Of a DNA stretch of 64,000 nt, positions 1 to 9,576 are shown piece by piece. Every line of letters begins with the position of its first letter. Within the stretch, counting starts at the first letter, position 1. The notes beneath the pieces were generated by a model, which worked only from the letters and a program-made list of their open reading frames with translations, had not been told where the DNA came from and searched no databases. The stretch comes from Paenibacillus antarcticus (GTDB taxonomy: Bacteria > Bacillota > Bacilli > Paenibacillales > Paenibacillaceae), in NCBI RefSeq assembly GCF_001637225.1, contig NZ_LVJI01000054.1:124001-188000 (forward strand), read 5' to 3'. Position numbers and translations under genes: made by a program.

Positions 1-644
1 TTAGATTCCCAATGTTCTCTATGGGTGTACTTATGGTATTCCTATGTATGATGGTCATCTTATCTTCCATGTTGATCCTTCCGATGTATTTGATACAAGG
101 TCAAGGTTATACGGCATTCAAAGCCGGTCTAATTCTTCTTCCTGGTGGTATTATCAATGGTATTATGTCGCCTATTATGGGCCGTTTATTCGATAAATAT
201 GGACCGAAGTGGCTTGTGATTCCGGGTCTTGCCATTATTAGTGTTACACTATGGTTCTTTTCAAGTATTTCAGCAACTTCTACGATTGCATTCATTATCG
301 TGCTACACAGCACATTGATGATTGGGGTGTCTATGGTGTTCATGCCAGCACAGACGAACGGGATTAACCAACTTCCTCGTGAACTCTACCCAGATGGTAC
401 GGCGATCATGAATACATTACAACAGGTAGCAGGTGCCATCGGTACAGCTCTTGCTGTTAGTATTATGGCAGCAGGGCAGAAGAGTTATATGAGTGGTATC
501 ATGAATCCTGAGGATCCATCTCATATGCTTCCAGCATTTACGCAAGGTGTACAAGGGGCATTCCTCTTCGCAATGACGATTGGTATTGTTGGACTTATTA
601 TTTCTTTCTTTATCAAACGAGTGATTGTTCAACACCAGAAATAA
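1..644 (+). CDS. DHA2-type MFS drug efflux transporter, 3' part only
   Basis: The reading frame is open from the left edge (codons for R-F-P precede the first ATG at 12), so this is the C-terminal part of a longer gene. The visible ~213 residues hold about five or six hydrophobic helices and the loop GRLFDKYGPKW, which closely matches GRLFDKHGMKW in the intact transporter at 61500-62987. The family is EmrB/QacA-like, 14-helix, proton-driven multidrug efflux in the cytoplasmic membrane. The N-terminal half and its promoter lie outside the window. A hairpin terminator follows at once, so it ends its transcription unit. The substrate cannot be told. Confidence 0.85.
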   Translation, partial: RFPMFSMGVLMVFLCMMVILSSMLILPMYLIQGQGYTAFKAGLILLPGGIINGIMSPIMGRLFDKYGPKWLVIPGLAIISVTLWFFSSISATSTIAFIIVLHSTLMIGVSMVFMPAQTNGINQLPRELYPDGTAIMNTLQQVAGAIGTALAVSIMAAGQKSYMSGIMNPEDPSHMLPAFTQGVQGAFLFAMTIGIVGLIISFFIKRVIVQHQK

Positions 645-662
645 GTATTTGATTAATTCAGA

Positions 663-694
663 AGGCTCGCGTGTAACTTGCGCGGGTCTTTTTG
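663..694 (+). terminator. Rho-independent terminator after the MFS gene
   Basis: A 9-bp stem (663-671 with 681-689, two G-T pairs) with a 9-nt loop is followed by a T run at 687-693. It sits 18 bases after the stop codon. The stretch 695-1090 has no gene that I can support; it is AT-rich and should hold the promoter of the esterase gene, but I cannot choose a -35/-10 pair with confidence. Confidence 0.75.
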
Positions 695-1090
695 TGTTCG
701 TTCCGATAGAATTAGTCAAAAATATTGGAGCACATCTTCTTTCTTACACTATAAGGAACAACGGATAGTTTGAGGCTAAACAAAGCATGATAATAAAATT
801 TCATCATATGAAAAATTCATAACAGTAATATAAAAATACGTTTCTAGTTACATTTCTTAATGCAATCTTCTTCATGTATCTATTTAGAAAAAGGATAAAC
901 CCTAACGGATTCTGAAAGAAAAGGCAACATTACATAAGGATGGATTCATCGCGATTGACCTACGTATGTCATAAATATTTTTAAAATATGATATAGTATG
1001 ATACGCTTATGGCATATGAAATATTTACTATATAACGACATCAACCAAGGTATATACGACAAAAGTCGTCATTCAAAAGGGGGACTATTA

Positions 1091-2248
1091 GTGAAAAAAG
1101 GGAAGTTAATCACACTCATGAGTGCGATAGTATTGACAACGTCATTATTCGGATCAGTTATAAACGGGTCGGTAGCTGCAACAGCAAGTTCATATAAATT
1201 CGATTTCGGGAACGGCAGTGTTGCGCCGGGTTACATTGGAGTTAGCGCAGCAGAAGGGTACACGAAGAAAAAAGGCTATGGGTTTAATACACCAAGTAAG
1301 ATAAAGAATGTGAAATCGTCAGGTAAAGGTGTTAACAGTGATGCGGTCCAATTTCTTACTTCAGGTACGAAGAGTACAAATACTTTTAACATGGATCTTC
1401 CAAATGGATTATATGAAGTTACTGTTACTTTAGGAGATACTGTAAAAGCAAGTGTAGCTGCGGAAGAGGTTTATCAAATCATGACGATGACGGGGAATAA
1501 CTCAACAGATAAATTTCAAATCCCAATTACGGATGGTCAATTAAATATCCTAGTCACAGCAGGTGAGGTTGGAAGCGTCTTCACATTAAGCTCTTTAGAG
1601 ATTAAACAATTGTCAGATAATCCAGTTACGAATAGAACTATCTATATCGGCGGAGATTCAACAGTGAGTAACTATTACCCATTAATGACTAGTACGCGTG
1701 GTGGATGGGGACAAATGATGTTCCGATACATTAAAAAAGATACATTTCAGATTAGAAACATGGCTACAGGTGGTCAAGCGTCAAGAGGTTTCCGTAATGA
1801 TGGACAGCTAGAAGCTATAGTGAAATATATTAAACCTGGGGATTACTTCATACTACAATTAGGTATTAATGATACCCATCCTAAGAGCACAATTACTGAA
1901 GAAGAATTCAAATTCAATATGCGTGATATGATTCAAAAAGTGAAGGCCACGGGTGCGACGGTTATTCTATCTACGCCGCAAGGGTTAGCAACAGATTTTA
2001 ATGAATATGAAATTCATTCGGCAGAAAATAAGTTCTATCGAGGAACTATCTTAGATTTGGCACAAGAGGAAGATACCCTTCTCGTTGACTTAAATGTTCT
2101 AAGTTCTGCATATTACACCTCCATAGGACCTGAAGCAACACGGACTCTTTTTCTAGCTGATGGATTACATCCTACACGTGAAGGTGCAAAGGAACTGGCT
2201 AGAATACTAATCGAGGATTTGAGAAATCAAGGGTTAGATGGTTTTTAA
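1091..2248 (+). CDS. Secreted SGNH hydrolase, rhamnogalacturonan acetylesterase-like
   Basis: The 385-residue product starts at GTG 1091, because AAAAGGGGG at 1075-1083 gives a good ribosome site and the next residues form a signal peptide (MKKGKL, hydrophobic core, AATA cleavage region). An upstream ATG at 998 has no such site. An N-terminal beta-sandwich (about residues 35-175, beginning KFDFGNG) precedes the catalytic SGNH domain. Visible catalytic blocks are GDST (Ser), a Gly/Asn block ending GIND (Asn) and DGLHPT (Asp-His). This order is that of rhamnogalacturonan acetylesterases (CE12), which remove acetyl groups from pectin outside the cell. It is a single gene closed by a strong terminator. 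The substrate is inferred from the family. Confidence 0.82.
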   Translation: MKKGKLITLMSAIVLTTSLFGSVINGSVAATASSYKFDFGNGSVAPGYIGVSAAEGYTKKKGYGFNTPSKIKNVKSSGKGVNSDAVQFLTSGTKSTNTFNMDLPNGLYEVTVTLGDTVKASVAAEEVYQIMTMTGNNSTDKFQIPITDGQLNILVTAGEVGSVFTLSSLEIKQLSDNPVTNRTIYIGGDSTVSNYYPLMTSTRGGWGQMMFRYIKKDTFQIRNMATGGQASRGFRNDGQLEAIVKYIKPGDYFILQLGINDTHPKSTITEEEFKFNMRDMIQKVKATGATVILSTPQGLATDFNEYEIHSAENKFYRGTILDLAQEEDTLLVDLNVLSSAYYTSIGPEATRTLFLADGLHPTREGAKELARILIEDLRNQGLDGF

Positions 2249-2250
2249 TC

Positions 2251-2305
2251 AAAAGGAGTACCCCAAGCCATTATTTCAATGGTCGTTGGGGCACTCCCTT
2301 TTTTA
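2251..2305. terminator. Bidirectional terminator between convergent genes
   Basis: A long stem (GGAGTACCCCAA... pairing with ...TTGGGGCACTCC, with an inner CCATT/AATGG) has A residues on the left and a T run on the right. It can therefore end both the esterase gene and the minus-strand gene whose stop codon is at 2314. Confidence 0.85.
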
Positions 2306-2313
2306 TGTAAAAC

Positions 2314-2529
2314 CTATATTCTACCAGAAAGATATATTGCTAAACCTCCAACTCCAACCACCAACGCGACGATATAAAATAAAGAGAGTTTACCCAAATT
2401 ACGTTTTATTCTTCGGTCATATTCAGGATTTTTCTTTCTGTTTTCTTTTGAATATCCGATCATAAATGTACCAATCCCACCAATTAACGCAATACTAATA
2501 ATGATTATGTATAAAATAGAATAAGGCAT
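2314..2529 (-). CDS. Small two-helix membrane protein
   Basis: The 71-residue product has a hydrophobic helix at about 5-24, a short basic loop rich in K/R (SKENRKKNPEYDRRIKR) and a second helix at about 48-67. The start is well supported by GAGGTGGTGAAGAA just before the ATG. The two ends would face the same side of the membrane, with the basic loop most likely in the cytoplasm. I do not recognise a family. It stands alone, 47 bases from the stop of the neighbouring FMN-binding protein gene on the same strand. Confidence 0.7.
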   Translation of the reverse strand: MPYSILYIIIISIALIGGIGTFMIGYSKENRKKNPEYDRRIKRNLGKLSLFYIVALVVGVGGLAIYLSGRI

Positions 2530-2576
2530 TTCTTCACCACCTCGATTTAATCTACCTTACGGCGCTTGTCTTTGTA

Positions 2577-3023
2577 TTACTTAAGCATATCTTCTATCGT
2601 TTCTTTCCAGTGCTGTATTACGGGTTGAGGTTCTTTGAGTTGTATACGTACACCAGAAATAATATCCGCATACTTCGCCACATCTTCGCGAATAGAAGCT
2701 ATTGTAGCGACAAATCTTTGTCTTTCATCTAAGATAGACTGTTCTTGTACGGAGAGCTTGATGTAATAAGCTATACCTCCTAGAATTACAACGATTGTGG
2801 CTTGACCCGTCCTTATGATATTCGTTGTGGTTACGCTATTTCTCCATAAGCTGAGTCTAAGTTCGGCTTCATTCATCGCTACAATTTCACCAACACTGAT
2901 CATAGCTACATGCGGCCATTGCTCTTCGTCTACCGATAGTAGAAACAATGCTTCATGCTGTTTGTCTGATACATTTTTCCCATTAAAGAACTCGAATAAT
3001 GGTAAGGAGAGTTGATTCAACAT
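2577..3023 (-). CDS. Pyridoxamine-5'-phosphate-oxidase-like FMN-binding protein
   Basis: The product is 148 residues if it starts at the ATG at 3023, which has AAAGGGTGA 5 bases upstream; an ATG 7 codons earlier (3044) lacks a ribosome site. The N-terminal part, with HVAMISVGEIVAMNEAELRLSLW and a following TTNIIRTGQATIVV stretch, fits the split-barrel fold of FMN-dependent oxidoreductases. These small proteins often act on flavins, F420 or unknown substrates. The helical C-terminal third is less typical. Nothing in the context fixes the substrate. It could share a transcript with the small membrane protein downstream at 2314. Confidence 0.65.
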   Translation of the reverse strand: MLNQLSLPLFEFFNGKNVSDKQHEALFLLSVDEEQWPHVAMISVGEIVAMNEAELRLSLWRNSVTTTNIIRTGQATIVVILGGIAYYIKLSVQEQSILDERQRFVATIASIREDVAKYADIISGVRIQLKEPQPVIQHWKETIEDMLK

Positions 3024-3290
3024 TAGGTTCACCCTTTTAGTCATGTTAGTTCATCATCTTAAAGCATAATCATAACCTGAAAGGGTGTTGTTTATCTACT
3101 ATAATAAAGGAATTAATTCCACTAAATGTGTCGTAGAACATAATTTCATATTTGATATATGTATAGAGGGATAGATATAATCAATTAGCTTGTTGTAACA
3201 GAAGATGTTAAAGTAAATACAGTTCAATTCACATTAATTCGATGCGAATTGTATATTATTAACATATCTTAATGAAATGAGTTGAAATAT

Positions 3291-3860
3291 ATGAGTGAAG
3301 TATATAGACTAGCAACGATTGAGGATGTTGAAAGACTTGTTTATGTTACGTATGAGGCATACGTTACCATTCGTGAATTAGATCTTAAATGGCCAGCTGC
3401 ACATGCAGACTATGCATTGATCGAGAACAATATTATTAAGAATGAGTGTTATGTCCTTGAGGTGGATGGAGAAATTAAAGCTACAGTTACTCTAAACAAG
3501 GGTAATGAGATTAAGTTCATTACTGATTTGCCATTCGTTATGTGGTTTGCGGTAGACCCGGCATGCCAAGGTACAGGTATTGGAGGAAAACTACTTACTT
3601 GGGTTGAGGAAACTATTATCCGAGATAAGTTAGGAGCACCAGCATTAACGCTTGCTACTGCAGAGAAACATCCGTGGCTTCTTCCTATGTATGAACGAAA
3701 AGGCTATGCACGTATTAAAGCTTTCGATTCGGAAAAAGGGGATGGAGTTATGCATCTTCTAAGAAAAGTAGTTAATCCTGCTGCTTTTGAAATTTATCTT
3801 CAAGAGCATGAACAACAAATAGATAATGAAGAAAGAGATAACCATACCGTAAGTCAATGA
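3291..3860 (+). CDS. GNAT-family N-acetyltransferase
   Basis: The product is about 189 residues from ATG 3291 (a TTG three codons earlier is possible; neither has a strong ribosome site). The acetyl-CoA-binding motif is clear: VDPACQGTGIGGKLL, preceded by a beta strand (FVMWFAV) and followed by the typical YERKGY near residue 140. The polar C-terminal tail rich in E, Q and N is unusual. The acceptor substrate is unknown. The gene stands 62 bases upstream of the luciferase-like monooxygenase gene and could be cotranscribed with it. Confidence 0.8.
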   Translation: MSEVYRLATIEDVERLVYVTYEAYVTIRELDLKWPAAHADYALIENNIIKNECYVLEVDGEIKATVTLNKGNEIKFITDLPFVMWFAVDPACQGTGIGGKLLTWVEETIIRDKLGAPALTLATAEKHPWLLPMYERKGYARIKAFDSEKGDGVMHLLRKVVNPAAFEIYLQEHEQQIDNEERDNHTVSQ

Positions 3861-3922
3861 ACCAGGCATTCATAGCGTAACCTTGTGCTTTTCGCGTAAT
3901 TAGAGAAAAGGGGTTTTATCTG

Positions 3923-5002
3923 ATGAAATTCGTGTTGTTCAGCTTATTGATGAATGTTCCCAATGCCATTACTGGGGAGACATTAACGACTCAGCAGAAA
4001 TTCCAGAATATCATTGCACAAGCTGTTCTTGCTGAAGAGCTTGGGTTTGAAGCTTATGGTGTAGGTGAGCGACATGGAACGCCATTTCTTTCATCTTCTC
4101 CGCCGGTTATCTTAAGCGCAATTGCTGCTCGAACCTCACGAATTCGATTGTTAACAACGGTCACAGTACTTAGCGTTCTTGATCCAGTACGCGTAGCTGA
4201 AGATTATGCTACACTGGATCATCTCAGCGAGGGACGTCTAGAGATGATCATTGGCAAAGGAAATGATCCACGGCACTATCCTCTATTCGGTATTTCAGAG
4301 GATGAGCAATGGGATTCTCTAGCTGAGCGATATGCATTGCTCAAACGGTTATGGAATGAGGAGAATGTGACCTGGAAGGGGAAATATCGTACACCACTTG
4401 ATAATGTTACGACACAACCGAGACCGTTTCAACAACCAATCCCGATCTGGCATGGTAGCGCATCAAGTACACTTTCCACGGAATTAGCTGCGAAATACGG
4501 CGAGCCGATATTTTCTTCTAATTCCTTTCATCCACAAGCGAAATATAAAGCATTGATTGATCATTATCGGGAACGCTTATCTTATTACGGTCACGATCCC
4601 AAGAATGCGATTGTTGGCTCAGGTGCAAGTAGTCTATATCTTGCGAACACACCAGAAGAGGCTATAAAGCGTTTCCGCCCCTATTATAATGCGTTTCATG
4701 CAACAGATGCAGCACAGCATAATCAATCTCCCTTTAAAGATCTAGAGGACAATATTGAGAATGGACCCATATTAGTAGGTAATGCGGAGCAAGTCATTGA
4801 GAAAATTCTGAATTATCACAGAGCATATGGTAATCAAGTTCTTTGTATTAGTGTAGATGGATTGAACGAAGCTGAGCAACATGAACAGTTACATCGATTC
4901 GTCAATGATGTTATGCCGGTGTTGCGCAAGGAAATTCCAAGTTCATTATGGGAAAGTAAGCCGAAGATCCTCCATGTTAATTTATTAAGCAGGGGAGTCT
5001 AA
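3923..5002 (+). CDS. LLM-class flavin-dependent monooxygenase
   Basis: The 359-residue product has the bacterial luciferase-like TIM barrel. Visible features are the N-terminal strand FVLFSLLMN, EELGFEAYGVGERHG, the ARTSRIRL segment, and GRLEMIIGKGNDP, which is the phosphate-binding region for FMN. The family uses reduced FMN and oxygen to oxidise small substrates; several members cleave C-S bonds, but the substrate here cannot be told. The ribosome site AAAAGGGG supports the ATG at 3923. A very strong hairpin ends the unit. Confidence 0.85.
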   Translation: MKFVLFSLLMNVPNAITGETLTTQQKFQNIIAQAVLAEELGFEAYGVGERHGTPFLSSSPPVILSAIAARTSRIRLLTTVTVLSVLDPVRVAEDYATLDHLSEGRLEMIIGKGNDPRHYPLFGISEDEQWDSLAERYALLKRLWNEENVTWKGKYRTPLDNVTTQPRPFQQPIPIWHGSASSTLSTELAAKYGEPIFSSNSFHPQAKYKALIDHYRERLSYYGHDPKNAIVGSGASSLYLANTPEEAIKRFRPYYNAFHATDAAQHNQSPFKDLEDNIENGPILVGNAEQVIEKILNYHRAYGNQVLCISVDGLNEAEQHEQLHRFVNDVMPVLRKEIPSSLWESKPKILHVNLLSRGV

Positions 5003-5044
5003 TATTTGTAGTATGATTACCTTTGCTAAAAAATAGACGCACAT

Positions 5045-5083
5045 AAATAGACACATACCAGATCTTCTGGTATGTGTCTATTT
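5045..5083 (+). terminator. Perfect 18-bp hairpin terminator
   Basis: Arms 5045-5062 and 5066-5083 are perfect reverse complements around a 3-nt loop, and the right arm ends in TTT. It follows the monooxygenase gene and can also stop transcription coming from the right, after the small minus-strand gene that ends at 5140. Confidence 0.85.
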
Positions 5084-5139
5084 GTAATTGTGCGATGGAG
5101 TAAATATGTGGTTAGCAGTTGGATTAGTAAGGATAGTAT

Positions 5140-5322
5140 TCAGCTGGTTCCACTCCTAAGTAAATGGAGTTGATTCCTCATACCTAGGTGAAAACGAATG
5201 CTATCCATTATTTTAATATCATTACATTGTATAACGTCAGCAATACTTTTTTGTTTATCTTGATCTGGGCTACTAAGAAATTGGGTCATCCACAAACACC
5301 TATTGTTATCATTAATCATCAT
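5140..5322 (-). CDS. Small hypothetical protein
   Basis: The 60-residue product is soluble and mixed in charge, with no signal peptide or transmembrane helix. An almost ideal ribosome site (AGAGGAGGAACAA directly before ATG 5322) argues that it is really translated. I recognise no family. The C-terminal half (SIRFHLGMRNQLHLL) could form a helix. The 240 bases between it and the next gene are very AT-rich and must hold the promoters of both divergent genes. Confidence 0.55.
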   Translation of the reverse strand: MMINDNNRCLWMTQFLSSPDQDKQKSIADVIQCNDIKIMDSIRFHLGMRNQLHLLRSGTS

Positions 5323-5563
5323 TTGTTCCTCCTCTAATGATTGGATGCGTTATTAATAGAATATATTAATTTTGTTAATACATTATGATAATTTCATTAA
5401 AATCATATAAATTTGTTTGTTCCTTGAGTCTAAATTGTAAAAATACTGAGTTTTTAATTTAATATATTTACCATTTATTTTACAAATAAACATACTTTTG
5501 TAAATAATCGCATGATAGACTGAAGTTGAATTAGAATTACTAGTCTTTATTCATGGGAGGAAT

Positions 5564-8500
5564 ATGATGAGAAAGTTTACTAGATTCCAAGCTCGATTTG
5601 TGAAGTCAGCAATTGCAATGTCTTTGGCGTTATCACTTCAAGTGGGATTCAATAATGGTTCCTCATCTGTGTTCGCAGAGGGACCAACAGACACGGCACC
5701 TTACATCCAAGCGAAAGTCGTTAATGAAAATGCAGGAAAAAAGGTTCTCTTTGATAACACACACGGACAGACCGCAGGTGCGGCCGATTGGGTTATTGAT
5801 GGTGCTTTTTCAGATTTCGGAAATGCACTAGCTAATAATGGTTATGATGTGAAAGAACTCCGTAAAACTACGCCAATTACCTACAATGACTTAAAAGACT
5901 ATGATGTATTCGTCATTGCAGAAGCCAATATTCCGTTTAAACAAAGTGAACAAGTAGCTATGGAACAATATGTACAAGCGGGTAACAGTATCTTCTTCAT
6001 AGGAGATCACTATAATGCAGATCGTAACAAGAACCGTTGGGACGGATCAGAGGCGATGAATGGTTATCGTCGTGGGGCTTGGGCAGATCCGGCCAAAGGG
6101 ATGAGTGTAGATGAGCGAAATTCCGCTGCTATGCAGGGTGTTGTAAGTTCAGATTGGCTTGGATCGAAGTTCGGTGTTCGGTTCCGCTATAATGCATTAG
6201 GTGATATCACAGCGAATAATATCGTTGCACCTGACCAATCATTTGGTATTACAGCAGGTGTATCTACCGTTGCTATGCACGCTGGCTCAACACTTGCGAT
6301 TATGGACCCTACCAAGGCAAAAGGGATTGTATTTCTCCCAACTACAAACGCAGCTTGGCCAAATGCTGTAGATCAAGGAGTATATAATGGTGGCGGAATT
6401 GCTGAAGGACCTTATGTGGCAGTATCTAAAGTAGGTGCTGGAAAAGCTGCATTCATTGGTGATTCTTCACCTGTTGAGGATGCAACGCCTAAATACCTCC
6501 GTGAAGAAACAGGCACGAAGAAAACAACTTATGATGGATTTAAAGAGCAAAATGATGGCGTCTTATTGGTTAACATGGTTAACTGGTTATCCAAGAAAGA
6601 GAGTTATACGAATCTGAATCAGGTAAGTAATTTACAATTGGATCAGACGACTGCGTTGCTACCTATTGAAGCACCAGAGACTTCAACAGAACCTCAATCA
6701 GAACCATGGTCAGCACCTGCTGCTGGATATAAATGGTGGGATAGTTCGACGTTTAAACCTGGATCCTATGGAAGTTCAACAGCTAGTGCTGCTCTGACAT
6801 ACAGCTTTGTTCATCAGGCTCAACTTCCAAATGCCCAAGATTTCAAAATACGGGTAGTTGTAGATAACCTTCCAGCCAATTCAACGGTATCTGGATTTAG
6901 TACGGGGATTTATCTAACGAGTGGTGGGACACAGATTGCTAAGATTCAAAATGATGATGGTATATGGCCATCCGCTTTCGGTTATAGTTCCACATACAGC
7001 CTAACCTCAAATGGTAATGGGCGTGCTTATAAAGACCTAAACGTAAGAGTTAAGCCGGGTACCTTGGGTGCGGCGAATCTCAGATTGAGACAAAATGGTA
7101 ACAATCTCATCACCAATGTGGTCCAGGTAGCCAACGTTTCTGCAGAAGAGATACCTGCTGAGGGTAATCCGATTCCTAATAAAATTACGATAGCGGAAGC
7201 TCGTAATAAAGCACAGGGAACAACGGTTACGATTGAAGGTGTTGTGACTACGGATCCAGGTATCTTTGGTGGTCAGACATTTTATCTTCAGGATGACACA
7301 GCCGGTATCTATGTGTTTCAAACGTTAAGTGGATTTCATCAAGGAGATGTTGTAAAGATAACTGCGCCTCTTGCTCTGTATAACACAGAAATTGAACTGA
7401 CTGATCCGATTGCTATTGTAAAGACTGGAACCACGGCGCTTCCAGTTCCGCAAGTAGCAACTGCGAGTGATGCGAACCAAGGACAACTCGTACAACTTCG
7501 TGATGTTACGATTCGCAATGTCATCGCTGCAACGCCTACGGGTTCTTTTGAGTTCGATGCGGTAAATGGATCTATTAGCATTCATGTAAGAGTGGACGTA
7601 CGGACTGGCTTGAATTTAACTGACTTCTCGTATAAAGAAGGACAAGTTGTTGATGTGGCAGGGATATCCGCTATCTTCAAAGGTGTATATCAATTAAAAC
7701 CTAGAGGTAGCAGCGACTTCACTGGTTCTGTTGCACAGATCGTACCCGTTACAACGGCTTCAATCTCCTCGGTATCTAATCTAAATGGTTGGTACAACAA
7801 CGAAGTAACACTTTCATTGGTAGCAACAGGGAGTAGCACGGATATCATCTCGACGAAATATACCTTAAATGGTGGTGCAGAGGTTCTTTATACAGGACCA
7901 GTGCCTATTCAAACCGATGGAGAATATACGTTCAAGTATTACTCCTCCACAGATAAAGGTCTAAGTGAAGAAGTGCAGTCTTTGCAGGTGAAATTGGACA
8001 AGACAGCACCTTCTGCTAGGCTCACTCAAAATGGTAAAGAGGTAACCGATGTGAAACTTGAGGATATTCTGAAATATGAACTTGCGACAACGGATTCGTT
8101 ATCTGGTGTATCAACACAAAAGTTATTGTTAGATGGTAAGGAAATTAATAATGGGGATGTAGTGAAAGCTGCTGACCTTGGAGTAGGTGTTCATACCATT
8201 CAATATCATGTGTTTGACCTAGCCGGCAACTCATCTGAGAAAAGTATTCCATTTAAAGTTAGCAATCCACTAGCAACGAGTATTCCAGGTAAGCCAGTAT
8301 TATCGGATACGAGTGGAAATATCAATGGATTAAAGGATGGTAGTTACACGGTAACCATGAATCTATGGTGGGGAAATAACGGAAATGAGTTCAAGTTATA
8401 TGAGAATGGGGTTCTCATTAACTCTCAGAACTTAACAGATGCTTCTCCCGCCGCTCAGAGTGTAAAGACTGAAATAAAAGGTAGAGCGAATGGAACTTAT

Positions 8501-8857
8501 AAATATATTGCTGAATTAACAAATGCTTACGGAACGACCACGAGTAGTGAACTGATTGTTACGATATCCGCAGCTACACCAGCTAAATCTGTATTATCTC
8601 ACGATAATTGGGATGGGGACGGAAATTATAAAGTAACGATGAATATGTGGTGGGGAACGAATGGTTCGCAATATCGACTATACGAGAATGGCGTATTAAT
8701 CGATTCGAAGAATCTTCTGGAGACAGCATCTAGTGCTCAGAGTGCTATGACAGAATTGTCAGGCAGAACACTAGGTAAATATGAATATCGCAGCGAGCTA
8801 ATTAATGCTGCTGGAGTAACATCAAGTGACACCATTACAGTAAATGTTGTGAAATAA
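5564..8857 (+). CDS. Large secreted multidomain protein (DUF4350-like, OB-fold, Ig-like repeats)
   Basis: The 1,097-residue product starts after GGGAGGAAT and has a signal peptide ending near VFAEG. Domain order, by eye: a Rossmann-like DUF4350/glutaminase-like region (about 55-345, beginning KVLFDNTHG); an unassigned beta-rich region containing KWWDSSTF (about 385-530); an OB-fold of the kind found in the nuclease YhcR (about 545-725, IAEARNKAQGTTVTIEG); an OmpL47/Ig-like region (730-815); another Ig-like module (815-905); and two C-terminal repeats of about 90 residues (each with TMNxWWGxNG and YENGVLI) that also occur in chitinases and other secreted carbohydrate enzymes. I see no clear catalytic residues. 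It probably acts at the cell surface or outside the cell, perhaps on DNA or glycans; the activity is unknown. Confidence 0.8.
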   Translation: MMRKFTRFQARFVKSAIAMSLALSLQVGFNNGSSSVFAEGPTDTAPYIQAKVVNENAGKKVLFDNTHGQTAGAADWVIDGAFSDFGNALANNGYDVKELRKTTPITYNDLKDYDVFVIAEANIPFKQSEQVAMEQYVQAGNSIFFIGDHYNADRNKNRWDGSEAMNGYRRGAWADPAKGMSVDERNSAAMQGVVSSDWLGSKFGVRFRYNALGDITANNIVAPDQSFGITAGVSTVAMHAGSTLAIMDPTKAKGIVFLPTTNAAWPNAVDQGVYNGGGIAEGPYVAVSKVGAGKAAFIGDSSPVEDATPKYLREETGTKKTTYDGFKEQNDGVLLVNMVNWLSKKESYTNLNQVSNLQLDQTTALLPIEAPETSTEPQSEPWSAPAAGYKWWDSSTFKPGSYGSSTASAALTYSFVHQAQLPNAQDFKIRVVVDNLPANSTVSGFSTGIYLTSGGTQIAKIQNDDGIWPSAFGYSSTYSLTSNGNGRAYKDLNVRVKPGTLGAANLRLRQNGNNLITNVVQVANVSAEEIPAEGNPIPNKITIAEARNKAQGTTVTIEGVVTTDPGIFGGQTFYLQDDTAGIYVFQTLSGFHQGDVVKITAPLALYNTEIELTDPIAIVKTGTTALPVPQVATASDANQGQLVQLRDVTIRNVIAATPTGSFEFDAVNGSISIHVRVDVRTGLNLTDFSYKEGQVVDVAGISAIFKGVYQLKPRGSSDFTGSVAQIVPVTTASISSVSNLNGWYNNEVTLSLVATGSSTDIISTKYTLNGGAEVLYTGPVPIQTDGEYTFKYYSSTDKGLSEEVQSLQVKLDKTAPSARLTQNGKEVTDVKLEDILKYELATTDSLSGVSTQKLLLDGKEINNGDVVKAADLGVGVHTIQYHVFDLAGNSSEKSIPFKVSNPLATSIPGKPVLSDTSGNINGLKDGSYTVTMNLWWGNNGNEFKLYENGVLINSQNLTDASPAAQSVKTEIKGRANGTYKYIAELTNAYGTTTSSELIVTISAATPAKSVLSHDNWDGDGNYKVTMNMWWGTNGSQYRLYENGVLIDSKNLLETASSAQSAMTELSGRTLGKYEYRSELINAAGVTSSDTITVNVVK

Positions 8858-8993
8858 GTAAATGGAAAAAAATTTAATCAAAAAATAGAAAAATATGTTA
8901 ATATAGTAATAGATATACAATTCGATACTGACAACATTATGGAAAGGAGGAGCACTCGAAATTATAGTGTTAACCATCCAAGGAGGAATGAAG

Positions 8994-9362
8994 ATGTTGT
9001 TATTGAAAAATAGGTCGAAACATTCGGTTTTCCGTATCCTGGTTGTATGCCTCCTTCTGATGTTTTCGATTATTCCGATCGCCTCGGCGGCTACGCCGGA
9101 CCCAATCACCAACCTTCAAATTACAAGTACTTACCCTGTGACTTTGGCGTGGACAAATCCCACGACTGATTATGATTACATTCAGGTTATTAAATTAAAC
9201 AGAACCGATTTAGTAGAAGTCTACAAAAAAACATTGACTAAAGGATCCACTGTCTTTGCCGATCATTCTTCTATGAGTTCTAATAAGGAATATTGGTATA
9301 TCTTTCAAGCGTACAAGAATGGAGTATACTCCAACCAAGTAAAGAAGATCTATCAGAACTGA
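8994..9362 (+). CDS. Small secreted fibronectin type III-like protein
   Basis: The product is 122 residues from ATG 8994, which lies 7 bases after AGGAGG (8981-8986); a closer ATG (8988) and a GTG (8967) fit less well. A basic N-terminus and a hydrophobic core end at SAAT, a typical signal peptidase site. The mature part (PDPITNLQITSTYPVTLAWTN... to YSNQVKKIYQN) has the strand pattern of a single FnIII domain. It follows the large secreted protein by 136 bases and may extend its function as an adhesion or scaffold module, but this is inference. Confidence 0.7.
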   Translation: MLLLKNRSKHSVFRILVVCLLLMFSIIPIASAATPDPITNLQITSTYPVTLAWTNPTTDYDYIQVIKLNRTDLVEVYKKTLTKGSTVFADHSSMSSNKEYWYIFQAYKNGVYSNQVKKIYQN

Positions 9363-9412
9363 TTATATAGCAAGTCAGTATTCATTCTTGCTTGTATCCT
9401 GATATTATCGGA

Positions 9413-9443
9413 AAGAGAGTCCAAATGGACTCTCTCTTTTTTG
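9413..9443 (+). terminator. Rho-independent terminator
   Basis: The stem AGAGAGTCC/GGACTCTCT with loop AAAT is followed by a run of T. It ends the small FnIII-like gene. Confidence 0.85.
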
Positions 9444-9576
9444 TATCTAACAGATGATATTAGTAGTTCGCTTAGCGAATAACTCACCATCCGACCTTTG
9501 GATGATTTAACTTTATACCCTATTCTAGGTATAATAGGGACAGAATTAATAACGGACATCATGAAGGGAGCCATTT

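Noticed and set aside
955..987. Promoter TTGACC...TAAAAT before the esterase
   Set aside because: The spacer of 21 bases is too long to be convincing.
998..1090. ATG 998 as start of the SGNH esterase
   Set aside because: No ribosome site; it would place a polar 31-residue stretch before the signal peptide. GTG 1091 has a strong site.
7037..7585. Minus-strand open frames inside the large secreted protein gene
   Set aside because: Antisense shadows of a gene with clear domains.
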